DNA of 64,000 bases from Pseudoduganella guangdongensis. GTDB taxonomy: Bacteria > Pseudomonadota > Gammaproteobacteria > Burkholderiales > Burkholderiaceae_D. The notes beneath the pieces are model-generated. The model ran no database searches and had not been told where the DNA came from. It saw only the letters and a list, made by a program, of their open reading frames with translations. Position 1 is the stretch's first letter; the number at the start of each line of letters is the position of its first letter. A program made the translations under genes and the position numbers. Below are positions 49,501 to 56,775 of the stretch, piece after piece. The stretch is taken from NCBI RefSeq assembly GCF_009857475.1, contig NZ_WWCJ01000020.1, forward strand, positions 1-64,000, in the 5' to 3' direction.

Positions 49501-52165
49501 GGACCGCTCCGGCTACCGGCAGGCCCTGCACGACCAGATCATGGGCCTGATCGCTTCCGGCCTGGATGCGCAGGCCATCGACCGCCCGGGCGGCATCTTT
49601 GTGCGGCCGACCGATGGCATTGCGCCGGAAGACCGGGTGCTGCTGCAGACGGTGGCGCGCGCCTTCCTGAGCGACGAGCGCGGCACGCTGGCCGAGCAGC
49701 TCAAGCGCGGCGTGGCGCCCACCTTGCGCATGCCGCCGCTGCTGACCGAACCGCGTCCGGAAGCGGCGCGCGATGCCGCCGCCGGCGTGCCGCTGCCGCC
49801 CGACCTGCTGCTGGCCAACGGCCTGGGCGGCTTCACCGCGGACGGCAAGGAGTACGTGATCGCCAGCGGGGCGGGGCAGCGCACGCCGTTGCCCTGGTCG
49901 AACGTGCTGGCCAACCCGCACTTCGGCAGCGTGGTGTCGGAAAGCGGCCAGGCTTACACCTGGCAAGAGAACGCGCATGAATTCCGCCTGACGCCGTGGC
50001 ATAACGACCCGGTGTCGGACCTGAGCGGCGAAGCCTTCTACCTGCGCGACGAAGCCACGGGCCGCTTCTGGTCGCCCAGCGCGCTGCCCGCGCCCGGCGC
50101 CGGCAGCTACCTGACGCGCCACGGCTTCGGCTACAGCACCTTCGAGTACGCCGAGGCGGGCATTGCCAGCAGCATGACCACCTTCGTGGCGCTGGACGCG
50201 CCGGTGCGCTACACCGTGATCCGCGTGCGCAACCAGTCGGACGCCGCGCGCAAGCTGTCGGTGACCGGCTATGTGGAATGGGTGCTGGGCGATATGCGCT
50301 CCAAGTCCGGCATGCACATCGTGACCGAGATCGACCCGGTGAGCGGCGCCCTGTTCGCGCGCAACGCCTACAACACCGAGTTCTCCGGGCGCGTGGCCTT
50401 CTTCAACGCCGACGCCTCGGTGCGCACCGTGACCTGCGACCGCGCGGAGTTCATCGGCCGCAACGGCAGCCTGGCGCGGCCGGCGGCCCTGCGCCGCATG
50501 CGCCTGTCGGGCAAGGCCGGCGCCGGACTCGATGCCTGCGCCGCGATCCAGGCACCGTTCGAACTGCTGCCGGGGCAGGAGCGCGAAATCGTGTTCGTGC
50601 TGGGCATCGGCGGCCGGCGCAACGCCGACGTGACCAATGTGGTGCAGCGCCACGGCGGGCGCGGCGCCGCCATGCAGGCCCTGGCCCAGGTGACTGCGCA
50701 CTGGCAGAGCGTGCTGGGCGCGGTGCAGGTGCAGACGCCCGAGCCGGAGCTCGACGTGCTGGTGAACGGCTGGCTGATGTACCAGACCATCGCCTGCCGC
50801 ATGTGGGCGCGCAGCGGCTACTACCAGAGCGGCGGCGCTTTCGGCTTCCGCGACCAGTTGCAGGACGCGATGGCCATGGTGCACACGCGCCCTGATATTT
50901 TGCGCGAGCACCTGTTGCTGTCCGCCGCGCACCAGTTCGTGGAAGGCGACGTGCAGCACTGGTGGCACCCGCCGTCCGACCGCGGCGTGCGCACGCACTG
51001 CTCGGACGACTATCTGTGGCTGCCGCTCGCCGCCTGGCGCTATGTCTTCAGCACCGGCGACATGTCGGTGCTGGATGAGATGGTGCCCTACCTGGAAGGG
51101 CGTCCGGTGGCGCCGGAGGAGGACTCCTACTACGACATGCCGGCCCGCTCGGCACACTCGGGCGACTTGTACGAACACTGCGTGCGCGCCATCCGCAACG
51201 GCCTGCGTTTCGGCGCGCATGGCCTGCCGCTGATCGGCTCCTGCGACTGGAACGACGGCATGGACAAGGTGGGCGAGCATGGCAAGGGCGAGAGCGTGTG
51301 GCTGGCCTGGTTCCTGATCGACGTCCTGCAGCGCTTCGCCGAAGTGGCCGAAGGGCGCAACGACAGCGCCTTCGCCGTCGAATGCCGCGAACAGGCCACG
51401 CGGCTGGCGGCCAATATCGAAGCCAACGCCTGGGACGGCCAGTGGTACCGCCGCGCCTATTTCGACGACGGCACCCCGCTGGGCTCGGCGCAGAACGAGG
51501 AATGCCAGATCGACTCGATTTCGCAAAGCTGGGGCGTGCTGACCGGCGCCGCCGACCCGGCGCGCGTGGCCGGCGCCATGGAGCAGGTGGAAGCGCGCCT
51601 GGTACGGCGCGACTTCGGCCTGATCCAGCTGCTCGACCCGCCGTTCGACAAGGCCGACCTCAATCCCGGCTACATCCGCGGCTACGTGCCGGGCGTGCGC
51701 GAGAATGGCGGCCAGTACACCCACGCCGCCATCTGGACCGTGATGGCCTTCGCCCGCATGGGCGATGTGGAGCGCGCCTGGGAGCTGATGCGCATGATCA
51801 ACCCGGTGCGGCACGGCGCCGATGCCGACAGCGTGGCGCGCTACAAGGTCGAACCGTATGTGGTGACGGCCGACGTGTACGCCGTCGAACCGCACGTCGG
51901 ACGCGGCGGCTGGAGCTGGTACACCGGCTCCTCCGGCTGGATGTACCGCCTGCTGCTGGAGTCCCTGCTCGGCGTGACCAAGCGCGGCGACAAGCTGCTG
52001 CTGGCGCCACGCCTGCCTGCCGCCTGGCCCGGCTTCACCCTGCGCTACCGCCACGGCAGCAGCACCTACATCCTGCGCATCACGCGCGGCGAGCAGCGCG
52101 CCACGCCAACCGAGATCACCTTGCTGGATGACGGCGCCACCTACGAGCTCGACATCAAGGCGTAA
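43511..52165 (+). CDS. Giant cyclic beta-glucan synthase-like protein (GT84-GH94)
   Basis: This protein of about 2884 residues resembles NdvB/ChvB-type cyclic beta-1,2-glucan synthases. Residues about 430-1000 hold six membrane segments around a glycosyltransferase with ITLDSDTQLPRD (about 640) and RRQRWMRGDWQLL (about 785). A proline run lies near 1187. A glycoamylase-like domain follows (TKLLAIGYNLSERRLDASCY, about 1335). Two GH94-type N-domains come next, then the barrel with catalytic CDWNDGMDKVG near 2580. The start is uncertain: the conserved region begins upstream of the first ATG (43640), so the TTG at 43511 after GAGG is preferred. The product would be a periplasmic or extracellular glucan. 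Confidence 0.88.
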   Translation: MKEHHYLWPAATAGFKESESGSLQQGGEDDDSPLRAELFSAQQMEHHGRALAASHALSPRGGGDRLLARLSENAALISSTCEGLTEAVKEGRQVTPASEWLLDNFYLIEDHIRTARRHLPKGYSKELPRLAQGAPEGTPRVYQIALEIIAHGDGRVDPESLCRFVEAYQEQATLKLGELWAIPIMLRLALIENLRRVAARVAENRFQRDLANSWADQMIEIADKNPSGLILLVADMARSEPPITSAFVAELARRLQGQSPVLTLALNWITYRLAESGQTIEQQIQAEIHMQAAEQVSIANSIGSLRFLGTMDWQEFVETMSVVEQVLRQDPSRTYSDMDFSTRDQYRHCVERMARYSPASEQEVAQQALALAQARAGDHDARLHHVGYYLVGEGALLLERQVGVRLPPLRSLKRTLRTAPLLSYLGAIGALSVIATALMLERAWRDGVAPWALLVLAILGLMGSSQLALALVNWAATLFVEPRPLPRLDFRHGVPPDARTMVVVPTLLFSRENVDELCEQLEVRFLANRDPNLRFCLLTDFADAPEESLPTDAALTERAAANIARLNLKYTEPGAAAPFLLLHRARRWNPAERAWMGEERKRGKLSDLNRFMRGGAAHAFALVVGEIDDLASFKYVITLDSDTQLPRDAARQFIATMRHPLNLPRVDQRLRRVVAGYGILQPRVAVSLPSRDASRYEKLCGGEPGIDPYTRTVSDVYQDVFAEGSFIGKGIYDIDVFEQVLGERLPDNRILSHDLLEGCYLRAGLLSDAQLYEHYPARYRDDISRRQRWMRGDWQLLPWLLRKVPLRGGRREPNPLSALSRWKLFDNLRRSLVAPVLTVSLLMAFAALPHPWFWTGAVLAIIFLPPLASALVDLLRKPDDTLWSQHLPASLERSGLHFAHAVLTLVFLPYEAYVSLDAVVRTGWRLLVTRRRLLQWRASALSRAGTSLASNWRTMWISPLLALGAGAALALLRPRAFEAALIFLVAWGAAPLVAWWISLPIARLHKPLDEEQGLFLHKLARKTWLWFETFVGPEDNWLPPDNMQEHPSQVVAHRTSPTNMGMTLLANLTAFDFGYLTASQLAARTASTLDSMAQLERHQGHFYNWYDTQSMQPLHPIYISTVDSGNLAGHLLTLQAGLVAVGEQPIVHPQLARGLATTCALLREAAVSAGGAAADALAALEQAIAPPPPPPQPQPASLRQQRAWLLRACEGCEQFLRQCTAPLDPQLAAWGAALHGQCRAALDELDELAPWITSAPQDLYDSVLDRVPTLRELAAWPVAGAAQSDLAPDERERQQHIAALVAQGAARARERLDMLNRLSHQANGFAQVDYGFLYNPTTKLLAIGYNLSERRLDASCYDLLASEVRLASFVAIAQGQLPQEHWFAMGRQLCMVHGQPVLLSWSGSMFEYLMPLLVMPTYSSTLLDQTYRSVVAAQIEYARQRNVPWGISESGYNTTDAALNYQYRAFGVPGIGLKRGLAEDLVIAPYATMLGLMVDPDASCQNLQKMAALGFMGRYGFYEAIDYTAARLPRGQQFAIIKSFMVHHQGMGLLALSYVLNDRPMQRRFEADPLLQSTLLVLQERSPRIGAFHSASAEQASVRSAVPEQAAPMRLLHQHTPPVPETQLLSNGRYHVMVSSAGGGYSRWNNLSVTRWREDSTRDNWGQFCYVQDVEDGAFWSTTYQPTLAEPARLEVIFSEGRAEFRRSDHEIELYTEMVVSPEDDIEMRRTRISNHSDRRRIIEITSFAEVVMAPAPADAAHPAFSKLFVQTEVVPDESAILCTRRPRGKGEQTPYLLHVTTVHDAQVQQVSYETDRARFIGRGNTAQNPLALQKAGPLSGSQGSVLDPVVAIRYRIALEPGQVSVIDVATGMTDTREAAQYLIDKYQDRHMADRVFELAWTHSQVVLRQLNASEAEAQLYARLANHVIYPNAALRAEPGILARNQRGQSGLWAYAISGDLPIVLMEIRDAANIELARQLVQAHAYWRLKGLVVDLVIWYEDRSGYRQALHDQIMGLIASGLDAQAIDRPGGIFVRPTDGIAPEDRVLLQTVARAFLSDERGTLAEQLKRGVAPTLRMPPLLTEPRPEAARDAAAGVPLPPDLLLANGLGGFTADGKEYVIASGAGQRTPLPWSNVLANPHFGSVVSESGQAYTWQENAHEFRLTPWHNDPVSDLSGEAFYLRDEATGRFWSPSALPAPGAGSYLTRHGFGYSTFEYAEAGIASSMTTFVALDAPVRYTVIRVRNQSDAARKLSVTGYVEWVLGDMRSKSGMHIVTEIDPVSGALFARNAYNTEFSGRVAFFNADASVRTVTCDRAEFIGRNGSLARPAALRRMRLSGKAGAGLDACAAIQAPFELLPGQEREIVFVLGIGGRRNADVTNVVQRHGGRGAAMQALAQVTAHWQSVLGAVQVQTPEPELDVLVNGWLMYQTIACRMWARSGYYQSGGAFGFRDQLQDAMAMVHTRPDILREHLLLSAAHQFVEGDVQHWWHPPSDRGVRTHCSDDYLWLPLAAWRYVFSTGDMSVLDEMVPYLEGRPVAPEEDSYYDMPARSAHSGDLYEHCVRAIRNGLRFGAHGLPLIGSCDWNDGMDKVGEHGKGESVWLAWFLIDVLQRFAEVAEGRNDSAFAVECREQATRLAANIEANAWDGQWYRRAYFDDGTPLGSAQNEECQIDSISQSWGVLTGAADPARVAGAMEQVEARLVRRDFGLIQLLDPPFDKADLNPGYIRGYVPGVRENGGQYTHAAIWTVMAFARMGDVERAWELMRMINPVRHGADADSVARYKVEPYVVTADVYAVEPHVGRGGWSWYTGSSGWMYRLLLESLLGVTKRGDKLLLAPRLPAAWPGFTLRYRHGSSTYILRITRGEQRATPTEITLLDDGATYELDIKA

Positions 52166-52167
52166 AG

Positions 52168-52241
52168 TCGGGGTCAGGTCTGGCAATCGGACAAATGGTG
52201 CCTTGAGGCACCATTTGTCCGATTGTCAGACCTGACCCCGA
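52168..52241. repeat. 35-bp inverted repeat of the GGGGTCAGG family
   Basis: Arms 52168-52202 and 52207-52241 are complementary except for one G-T pair. The outer 26 bases match the repeat at 40947-41025; the inner part differs. It starts three bases after the glucan synthase stop and may end that transcript before the M1 peptidase gene. Confidence 0.9.
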
Positions 52242-52287
52242 ATTTGGTGTGCTATCCTCTGCGCGCTTGTAACAACAGAGAGATGCC

Positions 52288-54129
52288 ATGTTCCGACTGT
52301 CTTTGCCTGCGGCAGCGCTGGCTGCAGCGTTCGCGCTGCCCGCCTGGGCGCAGGATCCACTAAGTTATGCACGCTACGACCAGGTGCGCACTACCGACCT
52401 GCACCTGGACCTGAAAGCCGATTTCGCGCGCAAGACGCTGGGTGGCTTTGCCGAGCTGTCCCTGAACTGGCTCGACAAGTCGGCGCGCACCCTGGTGCTC
52501 GATACGCGCGAGCTGAAGATCGCGCGGGTGCAGGTGCAGCGCGCCGATGGCAGCTGGGCGCCGGCGTCCTTCATGCTCGACAAGACCGATGCGAAAAAAG
52601 GCCGCGCGCTGCGCATCGCCCTGCAAGAGCAGCCGGGCAAAGTCCGTATCCATTACCGCACCGCGCCAAGCGCCAGCGCGCTGCAGTGGATGAACCCTGC
52701 GCAAACGCTGTCGGGCAAGCGTCCCTTCATGTTCAGCCAGTCGCAGGCGATCGAGGCGCGCTCCTGGGCGCCGGTGCAGGATACGCCGGCCGTGCGCTTC
52801 ACCTACAGCGCGCGCATCGATGCGCCGGCCGGCCTGCGCGTGGTGATGAGCGCGGAAGGCGACCAGCACGCGACGGGCAAGGGCGGCTGGAAGTTCAAGA
52901 TGCCGCAGCCGATCCCGGCCTACCTGCTGGCCATCGCCATCGGCGAGATCGAGCTGCGCAACCTGGGCCCGCGCACCGCCGTGTACGCGGAGCCGGGCCG
53001 CATCGATGCCGCCGCCTGGGAGCTGGCCGATACCGAGAAAATGGTGAACGCGGCCGAAGCGCTGTACGGCCCCTACCGCTGGGGGCGTTACGACATGCTG
53101 GTGCTGCCGCCGTCGTTCCCGATCGGCGGCATGGAAAACCCGCGCATGACCTTCCTGACCCCGACCATGATCGCGGGCGACCGCAGCCTGAACGACCTGA
53201 TCGCGCACGAGCTGGCGCACAGCTGGTCCGGCAATCTGGTCACCAACGCCTCGTGGAAGCACTGGTGGCTGAACGAGGGCTTCACCACCTACGTCACCAC
53301 GCGCATCCTGGAAAGCCTGTACGGCAAGGAAGTGGCGGAGCTGAACCTGCAAGTCGAGCAGGCCGAGGCCCTGGCCTCGCTGAAGGATATCCCGGCCGCC
53401 AAGCAAGCCTTGCTGACCAAGGATGCCGACGACAATCCCGATACCTATACCGACGAAGGCCTGGCCTACCCGAAAGGCGCCTGGCTGCTGCACACGCTGG
53501 AGCAGCGCGCCGGGCGCGAGGTGTTCGATCCGTTCCTGCGCGGCTGGTTCGACCAGCACGCGTTCAAGTCGGCGACGACGGAGCAATTCGTCGATTACCT
53601 GCGCAAGAACCTGCTGGCGAAGAATCCCGCCATCATGGGCGACGCCGAGCTGGAAGAGTGGCTGCACGGCAGCGGCATCCCGGCCAGCGCGCAGCGCGTC
53701 GATTCGCCGCGCCTGAGCGCGCTGGACGCCAAGCGTGACGCCTGGCTGAAGGGCGAGCTGGCCACCAGCGCGCTGGAGCCGCAAGCCTGGATCGCGCTGG
53801 AATGGATGCACTTCCTGAACGGCATCGACGGCAAGGCCAACGCGGCGCAAATGAAGGAGCTGGATGAGGCCTTCAAACTGCGCGCGACCGGGAACAACGA
53901 GATCGGCTTCCGCTTCTACCTGGCGTCGGTGCATGCCGGCTACGGCGTGCGCGAGCCGCTGAACGCCTTCCTCATGAGCGTGGGCCGCCAGAAGTTCGTG
54001 GTGCCTTTGTACAAAGCCCTGCTGGCCAACCCGAACGAGGCCGCGTGGGCCAAGGCGGTCTTCGCCAAGGCCCGCCCGCGCTACCACCCTGAGACCCAGG
54101 GCTCCGTCGATAAACTGATGAAGAAATGA
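52288..54129 (+). CDS. Secreted M1-family aminopeptidase (leukotriene A4 hydrolase-like)
   Basis: This 613-residue protein has a signal peptide ending in AWA-QD and the M1 architecture. The substrate-recognition motif is FPIGGMENPRMTF near residue 275. The zinc site is HELAHSWSGN near residue 309, with the third ligand in WLNEGFTTY about 20 residues later. The C-terminal helical domain resembles LTA4 hydrolase. It removes N-terminal residues from peptides in the periplasm. The stop overlaps the start of the serine hydrolase gene (ATGA). Confidence 0.93.
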   Translation: MFRLSLPAAALAAAFALPAWAQDPLSYARYDQVRTTDLHLDLKADFARKTLGGFAELSLNWLDKSARTLVLDTRELKIARVQVQRADGSWAPASFMLDKTDAKKGRALRIALQEQPGKVRIHYRTAPSASALQWMNPAQTLSGKRPFMFSQSQAIEARSWAPVQDTPAVRFTYSARIDAPAGLRVVMSAEGDQHATGKGGWKFKMPQPIPAYLLAIAIGEIELRNLGPRTAVYAEPGRIDAAAWELADTEKMVNAAEALYGPYRWGRYDMLVLPPSFPIGGMENPRMTFLTPTMIAGDRSLNDLIAHELAHSWSGNLVTNASWKHWWLNEGFTTYVTTRILESLYGKEVAELNLQVEQAEALASLKDIPAAKQALLTKDADDNPDTYTDEGLAYPKGAWLLHTLEQRAGREVFDPFLRGWFDQHAFKSATTEQFVDYLRKNLLAKNPAIMGDAELEEWLHGSGIPASAQRVDSPRLSALDAKRDAWLKGELATSALEPQAWIALEWMHFLNGIDGKANAAQMKELDEAFKLRATGNNEIGFRFYLASVHAGYGVREPLNAFLMSVGRQKFVVPLYKALLANPNEAAWAKAVFAKARPRYHPETQGSVDKLMKK

Positions 54130-55739
54130 CTATGCTGAAGAAACCACTCGCCACCTTGCTGGTGCTGGCCTTTGCCGCCAGCGCCGCCATCGCCGCTCCA
54201 GCCCATGCGGCGCCGGCGGGCACGCTCGCCGCCAGCGCGGAAACCGCGCCCGCGTTCGACCTGGCGCGCGACGTCAACCTGGCGTTGAAGACTTTCGATG
54301 TGCCGGGCATCGCCATTGCCATCGTCAAGGACGGCAACGTGGTGGCGACCCAGGGCTTCGGCGTGCGCAAGCTGGGCGAGCCGGCGCCGGTCACCGCCAA
54401 GACCCTGTTCGAGATCGCGTCCAACTCCAAAGCCTTCACCGCCGCCGCCCTGGCGCAACTGGTGGACGAGGGCAAGCTGGGATGGGACGACCCGGTCACC
54501 AGGCACCTGCCCAACTTCCAGATGGCCGACCCGTACGTGACCCACGCGATGACCGTGCGCGACCTGCTGGTGCACCGCAGCGGCCTGGGGCTGGGCGCCG
54601 GCGATTTGCTGTGGTGGCCGACCACCACCTTCAGCACCGACGAGATCATCGACCGCCTGCGCCATGTGAAGCTGGCCACCAGCTTCCGCAACAACTACGC
54701 CTACGACAACCTGCTCTACATTGTGGCGGGCAAGATCATCGCGCAGAAGTCCGGCAAGAGCTGGGAAGAGGCGACCCGCGAACGCCTGCTGGCGCCTGTC
54801 GGCATGCACGGCTCCACCACCGACGTGGCGGACATGCTGAAGAGCGCCGACTACTCCGCGCCGCACAGCAAGATCAACGGCAAGGCCGCCGCGGTGAAGC
54901 CGATGCCGGTGCAGAACGCGGTGGGCGCGGTGGGCATCCAGACCAACGCCGAGGATGTGGCCAAGTGGATGCAGGTGCTGCTGGACGAAGGCAAGCTGGC
55001 GGACGGCAAGCAGCTGTTCAGCGTGAAGCAGGCGCGCGAGATGTGGACGCAGCAGACGCCCATGAAAATCAGCGAGCCCAAGCCGCCGCTGGCCGCCACC
55101 AAGCCGAATTTCGCGGCCTACGGCCTGGGCTTCCAGCTGCGCGATTATCGCGGCCGCAAGCTGGCCATGCACGGCGGCGCGCTGCAGGGCTTCTACTCGC
55201 GCATCGTGCTGGTGCCGGAAGAGAAGCTGGGCGTGGCGATCTTCACCAACGCGGAGAACGGCCCGGCGATGACGGCGCTGCAGTGGCGCATCCTGGACCA
55301 TTACATGGGCGCGGCACCGACCGACTGGATCAAGCGTTACGCCGAGATGGAAGCGGAAATGCACAAGGCGGAACTGGCGCGCCAGGGCAAGCTGACTTCG
55401 GCGCGCGCGGCGGCCTCCAAGCCTTCGCTGCCGCTGGCGTCCTACAACGGCGACTACAACGACGCCTGGTACGGCACGGTGAACATCAAGCAGGAAGGCG
55501 GCAAGCAGGTGATGACCTTCAGCCGCACGCCGGACCTGACGGGCACCATGGAGCACTTCCAGCACGACACCTTCATCGTGCGCTGGAAGGAGCGCAACTT
55601 CAACGCCGATGCCTACGTGACCTTCTCGCTCAACCCGGACGGCAGCATCGAGCGCATGAAGATGGCGCCGGTGTCGACCGAGACCGACTTCAGCTACGAC
55701 TTCGCCGACTTGTCGTTCACGCCAGCCAAGAAGCCTTGA
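54126..55739 (+). CDS. Serine hydrolase, beta-lactamase/penicillin-binding class C (S12) family
   Basis: This 537-residue exported protein has a signal peptide and an S12 catalytic domain. The nucleophile motif SxxK is EIASNSKAFTAAAL near residue 100. The YxN element is in NNYAYDNLLYIVAG. The third motif is HGG in KLAMHGGALQGFYS. A C-terminal beta domain (about 430-537) resembles the DUF3471 extension. Members act as D-aminopeptidases, esterases or carboxypeptidases; a true beta-lactamase role is not implied. It is coupled to the aminopeptidase upstream, which suggests joint peptide processing. Confidence 0.9.
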   Translation: MTMLKKPLATLLVLAFAASAAIAAPAHAAPAGTLAASAETAPAFDLARDVNLALKTFDVPGIAIAIVKDGNVVATQGFGVRKLGEPAPVTAKTLFEIASNSKAFTAAALAQLVDEGKLGWDDPVTRHLPNFQMADPYVTHAMTVRDLLVHRSGLGLGAGDLLWWPTTTFSTDEIIDRLRHVKLATSFRNNYAYDNLLYIVAGKIIAQKSGKSWEEATRERLLAPVGMHGSTTDVADMLKSADYSAPHSKINGKAAAVKPMPVQNAVGAVGIQTNAEDVAKWMQVLLDEGKLADGKQLFSVKQAREMWTQQTPMKISEPKPPLAATKPNFAAYGLGFQLRDYRGRKLAMHGGALQGFYSRIVLVPEEKLGVAIFTNAENGPAMTALQWRILDHYMGAAPTDWIKRYAEMEAEMHKAELARQGKLTSARAAASKPSLPLASYNGDYNDAWYGTVNIKQEGGKQVMTFSRTPDLTGTMEHFQHDTFIVRWKERNFNADAYVTFSLNPDGSIERMKMAPVSTETDFSYDFADLSFTPAKKP

Positions 55740-55751
55740 CTTTTTTACCAG

Positions 55752-55783
55752 CAGGCGCTGCGCACGGCGCCTGACAATTTTTA
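55752..55783 (+). terminator. Probable terminator after the serine hydrolase
   Basis: CAGGCGC pairs with GCGCCTG over an eight-base loop and is followed by ACAATTTTTAT. It begins 13 bases after the stop codon. Confidence 0.6.
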
Positions 55784-55862
55784 TACAAAGGGGTGAGGTT
55801 CGGAGAGGCTCTTTTGTGGGCGATGCAGCATAATGGCGCCAGTCCTGTTTCTGGGAGTCCCA

Positions 55863-55961
55863 ATGAGTAGCCTCATCCTGTCGATTGCCGTCGTGTGCGG
55901 CGGCCTGTTTGTCACTGTGTATGGCTTTGTTACCTTGATGAGCCATTTGCAGTCGCGCTAG
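55863..55961 (+). CDS. Putative 32-residue single-pass membrane peptide
   Basis: A short frame with a GGGAG site at about eight bases before its ATG encodes MSSLILSIAVVCGGLFVTVY followed by GFVTLMSHLQSR. Most of it is one hydrophobic helix with a basic C-terminal end. It has its own 120-base upstream region after a terminator. It overlaps the 3' end of the convergent broken gene by 32 bases. It is too short for family recognition. Confidence 0.5.
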   Translation: MSSLILSIAVVCGGLFVTVYGFVTLMSHLQSR

Positions 55962-56775
55962 GAAGTTCCAGCTCGAACACCTTGCGCTTGCGCGCCGCGA
56001 TTTCCGTCAGGGCGCGCCGGAAAGCAGGGTAGCCGTTCAATAGCTTGTCGTAGCTGCCGTCCGCCATCGCCAGCTTCAATCCCCGCTCCACCCGCTCCGC
56101 CATCGGCCGGTTTTCCCGGCTCATAAAGAAATAAAACGGCACCTTATAGTGCAGGAAAATGGTCGGCTCGACCATCAGTCCCTGCTGGCCGTACTGCTGC
56201 TCCTCCGCCCACGCCTCATGCACGCCGCGCGGCATGTAGTCGAAGCGCTTCGCCTTCAGCATGGGAAAGAGCGAGTTGTAGTTGATGGCGGTTTCCACTT
56301 TCAGGCCATTGTGGCGCAGCACCGCCACCGAAGGCCAGTTGACGCCGGCGCCGGCGCTCAGTTGGCGCAGATCGTCCAGCGATTGCACGGAGCGGAAGCG
56401 CGCCGCGTCTTCTTTGCGGATCAGGAATACCCGGTAGTCGTTCAGGTCGCGCACCAGCGAAATGCGGATCGGCAGCAGCTCGCGTTCGCGCTAGGCGTCG
56501 GTGCCGTCCCACATGATGTTGATGACGCCATTGCGCTTGATTTCCAGCGCGCGGCGCGGGGTGGTCAGCCCGTGCGGGTAGAACTCGATGCTGAAAGGCC
56601 CTTCGGTCTTCTCCAGCGCGAGGCGCAGCAATTGCGGAAAATAGTTGGCCTGCGCTTCCGCGCCCGGCGCGACAGAGGGCAGGACGAAGCGCATTGGCGG
56701 CGCGGCCGCCGTGGCCAGGGTGGATGCCGCCGCCAGCAGCAGGCCGGCGGCAGCGCGTTGCAACGTCCGTAGCAC
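55930..56775 (-). pseudogene. Transporter-type substrate-binding protein interrupted by an in-frame TAG
   Basis: One frame of 282 codons runs from the GTG at 56775 to the TAG at 55930-55932 region, but codon 95 (56491-56493) is TAG. Before it are a signal peptide (RAAAGLLLAAASTLATAAAP) and FVLPSVAPGAEAQANYFPQL, ending VINIMWDGTDA. After it the same frame continues RERELLPIRISLVRDLNDYR and KVPFYFFMSRENR, as expected for an SBP_bac_3-like periplasmic protein. A CAG-to-TAG change would explain the break. The GTG directly follows the stop of the methyltransferase gene, so they form an operon. Confidence 0.75.

Noticed and set aside
45119-52186. Open frame of 2355 codons antisense to the glucan synthase gene
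   Set aside because: Same compositional artefact; the sense strand has recognisable GT84 and GH94 motifs over the whole length.
54126-55739. Serine hydrolase as an antibiotic-resistance beta-lactamase
   Set aside because: It has S12 motifs but an added C-terminal domain and operon linkage to an aminopeptidase, which fit a peptidase or esterase better than a dedicated beta-lactamase.
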